Source: Cytophagales bacterium
Lineage (GTDB): Bacteria > Bacteroidota > Bacteroidia > Cytophagales > ES-bin-26
Reading direction: 5' to 3'
DNA: 18,237 nucleotides
Assembly: GCA_014379925.1 (NCBI GenBank)
Contig: JACMKY010000044.1
Coordinates: forward strand, 1 to 18,237
Below, piece by piece: positions 6,378 to 12,836 of this stretch. Numbering within the stretch: the stretch's first letter is position 1; every line of letters starts with the position of its first letter. Position numbers and translations under genes: made by a program. Below the pieces are notes generated by a model. It saw only the letters and a list, made by a program, of their open reading frames with translations, searched no databases and was not told where the DNA came from.

Positions 6378-8393
6378 TCAAAATCGCATCCGCTGGATGC
6401 GAACCGCGTTCAAAATAGCCAGCAACGCCACGCCCACGTCGGCAAATACGGCTTCCCACATGGTAGCCAATCCACCCGCCCCCAGGATGAGCACGATGGC
6501 CTTCACCGTGAAAGCCAGCCCGATGTTCTGCCACACGATCCGGTTGGTCTGCTGGCCGATGCGGATGGCGGTGGCAATCCGGGAGGGCTGGTCGTTCTGG
6601 ATGACCACGTCCGCCGTTTCGATGGCGGCGTCCGAACCCAGCCCGCCCATGGCCATGCCCACGTCGGCCCGCCTGATCACGGGCGCATCGTTGATGCCGT
6701 CGCCCACGAAAGCCACCATTTTCCCTTGCTTTTTTAGTTCCTCCACCTTGCTTACTTTGTCCTGTGGCAGCAGACCGCCGAAGGCCGCGTTGATGCCCAG
6801 TTTCCGGGCCACCTCGTCCACCACCGACTGCTTGTCCCCCGAGAGCATCACCAGGTTGCTGATCTTCAGGTCGCGGAGCTGCTGCACGGCCAGTGGGGCG
6901 TCTTCCTTGATCTCATCGGCGATGGTGAGGTAGCCGGCGTATTTTCCCTCCACGGCCACCACCACGGTGGTATCCTGGATTTCCTCCACGTTCTGGTCGT
7001 AGGCAACCCCGTACTTTTGCAGCAGTTTGAGGTTACCCGCCAGCACGGCTTTTCCGTCCACTTTTCCCTTCAGCCCGTGCCCGGATATTTCTTCCACCTC
7101 CGCCACGGGCAGTTGTCGGAAGCTTTGGCCCGCGTAGGTGACCACGGCCTGGGCAATGGGGTGGGTCGACTGGCTCTCCAAGGCGGCCGTCAGCGATACC
7201 AGCTGCTCGGCGGTCCAACCAACCGGTTCCACTTTCTGCACCTTGAAGACGCCTTTGGTGAGGGTTCCGGTCTTGTCCATCACCACCGTGTCGATCCTGG
7301 TCATCAGATCCAAGTAGTTGGAACCCTTGAAGAGGATGCCGTGCTTGGAAGCGGCCCCGATGCCGCCGAAATAGCCGAGCGGAATGGAGATGACCAGGGC
7401 ACAGGGACAGGAGATGACCAGGAAAATCAAGGACCGGTAGAGCCAATCGTTGAACACGTACGTCTCCACGAAGAAGTAAGGAAGCAAGGCCAGGCCAACG
7501 GCCAGCAAAACCACGATGGGCGTGTAGATTTGGGCAAAGCGGGTGATGAACTGCTGGGTTTTCGCTTTCCGGCCACTGGCCTGTTCCACCAGCTTGAGGA
7601 TTTTGGACAGGGCACTGTCCTCGTAGGCCGACAACACCTTTAGTTCGATTACCCGGTCCAGGTTGATCATGCCCGCCAGGATCTTTTCTCCCCGCGCCTT
7701 GGTATCCGGTCGGGATTCGCCCGTCAGGGCGGCGGTGTTGAAGGAGGAACGCTCGGTGAGCAGTTCGCCATCCAGGGCTACTTTTTCCCCGGCCTTGATC
7801 TGAATAACGTCTCCAACCTGCACGGTCTGCGGCTGAACCCGGACCACCTGCCCGTTCTGCACCAGGCCCACCACTTCTGGCCGGTTGTCAATCAAGGCTT
7901 TGATCGAGCGGCGGGAACGGGCGACGGCGGCTTCCTGGAAATGCTCGCCAATTACGTAGAACAGCATCACGGCGACGCCCTCGGCGTATTCTCCAATGTA
8001 AAAGGCTCCCAGCGTAGCGATTCCCATTAACAAAAATTCATTGAATACGCTGCCCTTGGCGATGTTCTTGGCCGCGTGCCAAAGCACTTTGCCCCCGACC
8101 AGCAGGTAAGCAACCCCGTAGATGGCCAGGCGCAGGTAGCCGGTAAAAGGGACTACTTTGAAATAATCGAGGGCGATACCGGTCACCAGCAACCCGAGGC
8201 TGATCAACGTCGGCGCGTAGGAAGTGGCGGCCTGCTCAGTTGCCTGGCGGGGGTCTTGGTGGGAATGTCCGTCCTCGCCGTGGTCGTGTTCTTCTCCGGA
8301 GGGTTTGGGTCCGGGCTGTTCGGCGGTGCGCGGAGAAGTGATTTCCGGGGGTTTGATGGGGGTCTCCTTCTCTTTTCGGTCGTTGGTAGCCAT
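6378..8393 (-). CDS. Heavy-metal P1B-type ATPase (Zn/Cd/Pb group)
   Basis: The 671-residue inner-membrane pump exports divalent soft metals using ATP. Signatures in order: TGES in the actuator domain (224-227), CPC in the metal-binding helix (329-331), DKTGTLT with phosphorylated D373, the HP pair (411-412) and GDGINDAP (564-571). K631 and D652 in the last two helices are 21 residues apart, as are the K693/D714 pair of E. coli ZntA, which points to the Zn/Cd/Pb subgroup rather than Cu. The usual N-terminal HMA (CxxC) domain is absent; instead residues 1-60 are soluble, Pro/Glu-rich and carry a His cluster (H36, H38, H43, H45), a probable metal sensor or buffer. It is third in a leftward operon, 22 bases after the NicO-like gene. 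Confidence 0.93.
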   Translation of the reverse strand: MATNDRKEKETPIKPPEITSPRTAEQPGPKPSGEEHDHGEDGHSHQDPRQATEQAATSYAPTLISLGLLVTGIALDYFKVVPFTGYLRLAIYGVAYLLVGGKVLWHAAKNIAKGSVFNEFLLMGIATLGAFYIGEYAEGVAVMLFYVIGEHFQEAAVARSRRSIKALIDNRPEVVGLVQNGQVVRVQPQTVQVGDVIQIKAGEKVALDGELLTERSSFNTAALTGESRPDTKARGEKILAGMINLDRVIELKVLSAYEDSALSKILKLVEQASGRKAKTQQFITRFAQIYTPIVVLLAVGLALLPYFFVETYVFNDWLYRSLIFLVISCPCALVISIPLGYFGGIGAASKHGILFKGSNYLDLMTRIDTVVMDKTGTLTKGVFKVQKVEPVGWTAEQLVSLTAALESQSTHPIAQAVVTYAGQSFRQLPVAEVEEISGHGLKGKVDGKAVLAGNLKLLQKYGVAYDQNVEEIQDTTVVVAVEGKYAGYLTIADEIKEDAPLAVQQLRDLKISNLVMLSGDKQSVVDEVARKLGINAAFGGLLPQDKVSKVEELKKQGKMVAFVGDGINDAPVIRRADVGMAMGGLGSDAAIETADVVIQNDQPSRIATAIRIGQQTNRIVWQNIGLAFTVKAIVLILGAGGLATMWEAVFADVGVALLAILNAVRIQRMRF

Positions 8394-8415
8394 GCGGGCG
8401 GTCGTTTATACTGGG

Positions 8416-9036
8416 TTACTGTACGTAGAAAGCGGCAATGGCCATCCCGATGAGGACCGTGCCGGTGATCTTTTTTTCGTGGTCTTCGAGCCAATGCCAC
8501 TGGAGGCGCTGCAAGCTCCGGTACCCGATCCAGACCATCAAGGTCATGCCGGTGACGCTGACCAGCAGGTACGCCACCGAAATCATTCCGATGCCTGGCC
8601 ATCCGAAGGCCCCCGCCGCCAGGAAGTAGGGTTCGATCTCAAAACACGGCGAAAAGAACATGGCCACGCACAAGGAGACGATGAGCGCCGCCTTTGATTT
8701 GCGTCGGAGGCGGGCCTGATCCGAAAAATGCGCGTGCCCGGCGTGCCGGGAACCGGTAGTGAAATAGAGCAATCCCATCCCCAGCAGGATCAGGGGGGCC
8801 GCCACGGTGGCAAAGGATTCGTAACGGCCCGACAAACGGTATCCGATCAGGCCGATAACGATGCCCAGGGCAATGGTGCTGCCCGTGTGGGCAAAGGCAG
8901 CCAGCACCGTCACGTTGATCGTTTCCGGCAGGGTCCACCGTTCCGACCGGGACAAGGTGACCAAGGGCAACCAATGGTTGGGAAGCAGAAAGTGGACCAC
9001 GCTCAGCAGTACACTGCCAACCAATATCTCAATCAT
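8416..9036 (-). CDS. NicO/UreH-like metal-associated membrane protein
   Basis: The 206-residue protein has about six predicted membrane segments. The first carries H15-x4-N20-H21, close to the HX4DH metal motif of NicO/HoxN/RcnA transporters; the second carries AHTG (49-52) in a position like the His of RcnA-type proteins. A cytoplasmic or periplasmic loop holds H98, H101 and H103, and a later helix has 'FFSPC' (127-131), recalling the LysE/DsbD-like superfamily to which UreH-like proteins belong. A metal transport or metal-delivery role is inferred from these residues and from the ATPase gene 22 bases downstream. The start overlaps the upstream gene by 8 bases, so translation is probably coupled. 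I cannot name the exact family. Confidence 0.65.
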   Translation of the reverse strand: MIEILVGSVLLSVVHFLLPNHWLPLVTLSRSERWTLPETINVTVLAAFAHTGSTIALGIVIGLIGYRLSGRYESFATVAAPLILLGMGLLYFTTGSRHAGHAHFSDQARLRRKSKAALIVSLCVAMFFSPCFEIEPYFLAAGAFGWPGIGMISVAYLLVSVTGMTLMVWIGYRSLQRLQWHWLEDHEKKITGTVLIGMAIAAFYVQ

Positions 9037-9496
9037 CGTGGGGCTGGCTCAAGGTTTTGGCAAGTTGTCGCCGCCGGTACTGTCGGTAGCGGAAGAAGGC
9101 GTGCGCGTACAGCCAGAGAAAGACGGTCTTCCAGCCCGAGGCTATTTCCAGGGCATCCGTGTAGTGGGTTTGCCCGTGGTTGGTTTCCCGGACCGAAATC
9201 CGGTGGTTCCAGTTTTGAATTAAATCCCCGTGCTCGTGGGTGTACAGTTCCCTGGCCGCGGGATCGAGCTTTACCAAGTGAATCGAGTGCCGACCCAGCG
9301 GCAGGAAGCCAAATGAAAACATGGCGAGCCGATAAGTCCCTCCCGCTTGAAAAGTGTCCGGCAGGGGTTGGCCGTCGCTCATCCGGAAAGTGAGGAGCGG
9401 ATAGGCAACCTTTTGCAGGGTGACCGGCTTGCGCAGTTCTTGCCATACCCGCTCCGGAGCGGCCAGTAAACGGGTTGATAACGCGAATCTCATCAT
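9029..9496 (-). CDS. SRPBCC-fold (START/polyketide-cyclase-like) protein
   Basis: The product is about 155 residues, starting at one of two tandem ATG codons (9494-9496 or 9491-9493). The opening 'RFALSTRLLAAPERVWQEL' is the first strand plus helix typical of the SRPBCC fold, followed by strands with 'GGTYRLAMFSFGFLPLG' and 'HSIHLVKLD', and a closing helix 'SGWKTVFLWLYAHAFFRYRQYRRRQLAK'. Such proteins bind hydrophobic ligands; no active site can be assigned here. A longer frame reaching 9562 would run into the stop of the adaptor remnant and lacks family-like sequence. It overlaps the NicO-like gene by 8 bases and starts 40 bases after the adaptor remnant, so it once belonged to, and may now lead, the metal operon. 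Confidence 0.65.
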   Translation of the reverse strand: MMRFALSTRLLAAPERVWQELRKPVTLQKVAYPLLTFRMSDGQPLPDTFQAGGTYRLAMFSFGFLPLGRHSIHLVKLDPAARELYTHEHGDLIQNWNHRISVRETNHGQTHYTDALEIASGWKTVFLWLYAHAFFRYRQYRRRQLAKTLSQPHDD

Positions 9497-9536
9497 CGTC
9501 GGGTTGAATGCCTGGGCGGCCCCGCCCAGGCCTCGA

Positions 9537-9919
9537 TTAATGTCCGTGCCCTGCTTCCTCACCGTCGTTCAGCTTGGCCAGCAGGTCATAAGCGCCCTTT
9601 ACGACCACTGGGGTAGCCGACGGATTGACGGTCGGGGGAAGCGTGACCTAGGTGTAGTTTCCTGCCGAAACGCCCTTTTGCACCTGGATCATCCGGAAGT
9701 CACTCATTTCCTCTTCGCCTTCCCGGCGCTTGCCCTGGAAGAGAAACACGTAATCACCCCCCTCGGATTGCACGATGGCTTCCTGCGGCAAGGCGGCCAC
9801 GGCGTGATCGTCGGTTTCAATGAACGCCTTCACGTACATACCCGGCAGGAGCCGGGATCCTCCTCGTCCAGGTGGGCGCGTACCCGCACGGTTCGCTGGG
9901 GGCTGATCTCCCGGCCGAT
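9537..9919 (-). pseudogene. CusB/HlyD-type efflux periplasmic adaptor, C-terminal remnant
   Basis: Three pieces on the leftward strand join into one adaptor C-terminus of about 127 residues. The first is 'IGREISPQRTVRVRAHLDEED' from 9919, in the cytochrome frame. After one missing base at about 9852-9856 the frame continues 'LLPGMYVKAFIETDDHAVAALPQ' to 'SAGNYT'. An in-frame TAG (9648-9650) interrupts it, and the same frame then continues 'VTLPPTVNPSATPVVVKGAYDLLAKL' to a His-containing tail and TAA (9537-9539). TRTV-x-LPGM-x-A(L/I)P is the usual order in membrane-fusion adaptors of RND metal pumps, and the His-rich end suits Cu/Zn/Co efflux (CusB/CzcB). The N-terminal two thirds, the pump and the outer-membrane channel are absent from the window. 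It is certainly non-functional as an adaptor. Confidence 0.8.
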
Positions 9920-10861
9920 CGAGTACAGCGGTGCCTGGATGTCGGTCAGCCCCGTCTTCAGGGTGGCCACGTGGCAGCCGTTGCAACCCGTTTCGGCAAA
10001 GGTTTTCTTCCCGGCTAGCACGTCCGGGTGCTGGGCATTGCGTCGGGGAGGGGCTTTCAGGGTTCGCAGGTAGAAGACGACGTTGCGTATCACGCTGGCC
10101 GATACCTCGGGATCGGGTACGTTGTCGCCGGTATGGTTACCGATCAGTTCGTTGTAGAGATCCTCCGTCAGGAAATCCGAGGTGATGCCGATGTCCAGTA
10201 AGTAAGCGTTGGCCGTTTGTTGCAGCAGATCGATGGCCCCGGCTTTCTTGCCGAACCGGCCGATGTAGCGGCCTAGGTTGTCCCGGACGTGAAAGCTTTG
10301 CGGAACGAAAAAATCGGGTGGCGGAAGGTAGTTGGGCACGCCCGAAATGCCGTCGCCGTCCGCATCGGCGGGGTCGGCCATCGCCAGCAGATCCGCATCG
10401 GGTACGGCGGCCAAATAGCCCAATCCCGTTACGGCAGGCGGCGTGAGCCGGGCCGAACCCCGGACATCGACCGGCAATACTTCGGCGGTGTAGCCGGGGA
10501 TGGCCCGTTGCTGCAACTGGGAAGCCCCCACCGAAACCATCGGGTCGAAGTCGAGTCCGTCCGGGCGGTTGAAGCGGGTGAGGGTGGTGGCCGGATGTCC
10601 CTTACCATCCCCGACGTGACAGCTTTCGCAGGAGTTGGACACGAAGATAGGCCCCAGCCCGTCGGCCACGGCAAAGACCCGCCCGAATTCTTCGTCTCCC
10701 TGGCTGTGGTTTCGTAGTTGCTCAGGCGTCAGGTTTTCAACGGATTCATTCAATATCGTCTCCGGATCGGGTGCCGCCGGTGAAATCACTTCACAAGCGA
10801 TGAAGGTGACCGCGCATCCATACAGGAAGACGCTGGTGCAGAGGGGTCGAATCTTACTCAC
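9830..10861 (-). CDS. Di-haem oxidoreductase (DUF1111/DHOR) lipoprotein, C-terminally truncated and fused
   Basis: The 343-residue reading frame starts at a GTG. It has a lipoprotein-like leader ending FIAC (Cys23) and two c-type haem motifs: CESCH (78-82) and CNGCH (293-297). 'DADGDGISGVPNY' (167-177) and the regions around both motifs match the di-haem oxidoreductase family (Pfam DHOR), periplasmic or surface electron-transfer proteins related to di-haem peroxidases; relatives are usually about 450-500 residues. Family similarity stops at about S314 ('DIQAPLYS'), after which residues 315-343 come from the efflux adaptor remnant and end in an out-of-frame tail. The distal region after the second haem is therefore lost and the product is probably inactive or unstable. 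A promoter-like element lies just upstream. Confidence 0.8.
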   Translation of the reverse strand: MSKIRPLCTSVFLYGCAVTFIACEVISPAAPDPETILNESVENLTPEQLRNHSQGDEEFGRVFAVADGLGPIFVSNSCESCHVGDGKGHPATTLTRFNRPDGLDFDPMVSVGASQLQQRAIPGYTAEVLPVDVRGSARLTPPAVTGLGYLAAVPDADLLAMADPADADGDGISGVPNYLPPPDFFVPQSFHVRDNLGRYIGRFGKKAGAIDLLQQTANAYLLDIGITSDFLTEDLYNELIGNHTGDNVPDPEVSASVIRNVVFYLRTLKAPPRRNAQHPDVLAGKKTFAETGCNGCHVATLKTGLTDIQAPLYSIGREISPQRTVRVRAHLDEEDPGSCRVCT

Positions 10862-10883
10862 GATAGCTTGGTTGAGATTTCGA

Positions 10884-10912
10884 CAAAGCTACCGCATTAT
10901 TCAATAAATCAA
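10884..10912 (-). promoter_or_regulatory. Probable promoter of the di-haem protein gene
   Basis: On the leftward strand TTG (10910-10912) lies 18 bases before TAGCTTTG (10884-10891), matching the Bacteroidota TTG-N19-TAnnTTTG pattern within one base. The inner element ends 22 bases before the GTG start at 10861. The surrounding DNA is notably AT-rich compared with the coding regions. Confidence 0.55.
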
Positions 10913-10921
10913 AATATTTTT

Positions 10922-10935
10922 TTAGATTAGTCTAA
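10922..10935. promoter_or_regulatory. Inverted repeat just upstream of the promoter (operator candidate)
   Basis: TTAGA (10922-10926) and TCTAA (10931-10935) form a 5-bp dyad with a 4-base spacer, 9 bases upstream of the TTG element of the di-haem gene promoter. The position would suit an activator or repressor site. The dyad is short and lies in AT-rich DNA, so chance is a real alternative. The rest of 10940-11104 shows no gene. Confidence 0.3.
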
Positions 10936-11104
10936 TTTTAAACTTGTGTGTTTATGTATTCAGGTTTCGTCAATAGACGGACGATTTTATACGATCAACA
11001 GACCATACCAATCAAATAATTGTGTCTTCCTCGAACTGATACCGAGTTAAAAATGATTGAGTACGCATTTGATTTTTGTCACCTGATCTGTCACCTAAAA
11101 AGAG

Positions 11105-11140
11105 AAAACCCTGGTAAGTAATTAACTTACCAGGGTTTTT
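11105..11140 (-). terminator. Strong intrinsic terminator downstream of tRNA-Val
   Basis: A perfect 15-bp stem (11105-11119 with 11125-11139) closes a 5-base AATTA loop. Runs of A on the left and T on the right mean it can terminate transcripts in both directions. It starts 14 bases beyond the tRNA 3' end on the tRNA strand. Confidence 0.85.
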
Positions 11141-11153
11141 ACAAATAACAAGT

Positions 11154-11227
11154 AGAACGTAAGGGATTCGAACCCATGACCTCCGCCCTGTCAAGGCGGC
11201 GCTCTAAACCAACTGAGCTAACGTTCT
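11154..11227 (-). tRNA. tRNA-Val (anticodon GAC)
   Basis: The leftward strand folds as a standard cloverleaf of 74 nt. The acceptor AGAACGT pairs perfectly with ACGTTCT. The D arm is GCTC/GAGC, and the anticodon stem CCGCC/GGCGG closes the loop TTGACAG, giving anticodon GAC (codons GTC and GTT). The T arm has the loop TTCGAAT. The T stem ATGGG/CCCTT contains one T-T mismatch at its second pair. CCA is not encoded; the base after the acceptor is A (discriminator). Confidence 0.93.
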
Positions 11228-11273
11228 GGGAATGATTGATGAACTATCCACCGGGCAAAAATACACAATTGTT

Positions 11274-12584
11274 TCATTCCCGCAACGGCTGGGTGCTCAC
11301 GCGCGGTGATTCCGGGATCAGCCGCGCGAGGAGAAAAAAACCCAGCAGGAACGTCCCGGCGAGCACGAGGAAGCTCGTGCGCACGTCGGGCGTGAACTGC
11401 TTTACCAGGCCGTACATCCCGGTTCCGGTCACGATGGAAAGCTTTTCCACCACGTCGTAGACATTGAAGTAAGAAGCGTACGCCCGGGAGTCCTCCGGGA
11501 TGAATTTGGCGTAGGTCGAGCGCGACAGGGCCTGGATTCCTCCCATGACGGAGCCGATGAGGGTGGCCAGTGCGTAGACTTCGTGGCTGCTGTCGATGAA
11601 ATACGCCCAGGGGCAAATGACGAGCCAAACCAGCACGGCCAGCATCAGGGCTTTCACGTTGCCCAGCCGCCGGGAGAGCCCGGCAAACAGGTAAGCCCCG
11701 CCGATGGCCACCAACTGAATGATCAGGACGGTGATGATCAGGTTGTCGGCGGGCAGGTGCAGTTCCTGGTCGGCAAACACCACGGCCACGTACATCACCG
11801 TCTGCACGCCCAGGCTGTAGAAGAAAAAAGCCAGCAGGTAGCGTTTCAGGCGACGCTGGCGGCCGAGGGCACCCACCACCTTCCGCAATTCCTGGTATCC
11901 CTTGAAAATCCAGGTCAGGCCCGGTTCCTGCTGCGGAGCGGGGTTGGGCAGGTGGTAAAAGGTGTACTGGGCGAACCCGGCCCACCACACGCCCGTGGAA
12001 AGGAAGGCCACGCGGGAAGCCATTTGCCCGGAAATACCGCCGTACCACCCTGGCATCAAAATCATGGAAAGGTTGAACAACAGCAGCAGCACGCTGCCCA
12101 CGTACCCCAGCGCGTATCCCCGGGCACTGACGGCATCCAGGCGGTCGACGGTGGCAATCTGGGGCAGGTAGGCGTTGTAGAAAACGATGCTGCCGCTGTA
12201 GCCAACGGTAGCGAAGACGAACGCAATGAGGGAGAAAACCAGGGTGTCGCGGGTGAAATAGTAGAGCAGGGCGCAGCTCCCGGCCCCCAGGTAGCAGAAG
12301 AGTTTCAGGAAACGCTTGCGGCGGTGGCTGTAGTCGGCGATGGCGGTCAGCAACGGATTGACGACCGCTACCAGCAGGTAGGCGAAGGACACGGCAAAGG
12401 AGAACAGCGCCGAATTGCGCACCTCGACCCCCAGGAAATTGATCAGGTCCCCGCCCCGCGGATTCCTGGCCACCTGCCCGAAGTAGATGGGAAAGATGGT
12501 GGACGTGATGACCAGCGAATACACGGAATTCGCCCAATCGTAGGTACACCACGCGCGGATAATCCGGGGGTTGTTCTTTTGCAT
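11274..12584 (-). CDS. MFS transporter, UMF1/Atg22-like family
   Basis: The 436-residue integral membrane protein has about twelve predicted segments. The N-terminal 'AWCTYDWANSVYSLVI' (11-26) is the hallmark of the UMF1/Atg22 branch of the major facilitator superfamily, and 'ADYSHRRKRFLK' is the cytoplasmic loop 2-3 motif. Later 'GGIQALSRSTYAKFIPEDSRA' also matches the family pattern. Yeast Atg22 exports amino acids from the vacuole; bacterial members are annotated as permeases of unknown substrate. The ATG at 12584 sits directly before the family-typical N-terminus. It is divergent from the sensor kinase with 252 bases between them, and its stop is 46 bases from the tRNA on the same strand. 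Confidence 0.87.
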   Translation of the reverse strand: MQKNNPRIIRAWCTYDWANSVYSLVITSTIFPIYFGQVARNPRGGDLINFLGVEVRNSALFSFAVSFAYLLVAVVNPLLTAIADYSHRRKRFLKLFCYLGAGSCALLYYFTRDTLVFSLIAFVFATVGYSGSIVFYNAYLPQIATVDRLDAVSARGYALGYVGSVLLLLFNLSMILMPGWYGGISGQMASRVAFLSTGVWWAGFAQYTFYHLPNPAPQQEPGLTWIFKGYQELRKVVGALGRQRRLKRYLLAFFFYSLGVQTVMYVAVVFADQELHLPADNLIITVLIIQLVAIGGAYLFAGLSRRLGNVKALMLAVLVWLVICPWAYFIDSSHEVYALATLIGSVMGGIQALSRSTYAKFIPEDSRAYASYFNVYDVVEKLSIVTGTGMYGLVKQFTPDVRTSFLVLAGTFLLGFFLLARLIPESPRVSTQPLRE

Positions 12585-12836
12585 CGGTGGTTGCGGCCCG
12601 AAAGCGGAGGAAAGTTGGGCAAATTGAAGAAAACCCGTTTCCCTTCCAAATTACCTTCCGCGCGAAAAGCAACGAAACACCCGCTCCGACGCCCCCCCCG
12701 CCCCGGCGTTTCCGGCAAACCCGGTCCAAAACATACCCGCCGAAAAACCGCCCCGGTGTTGCCCGGGCGCAAACCTTTCCCATTCGTGCTAAATTTCCGA
12801 TCACTTGCCGCGTATGCCCAAAAGCTTTTATCCGCA

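Noticed and set aside
11583..12836. 418-codon upstream extension of the kinase reading frame
   Set aside because: It is antisense to the well-supported MFS gene, has low-complexity Gln/Gly/His/Pro composition and contains no domain; the kinase proper begins at its first membrane helix.
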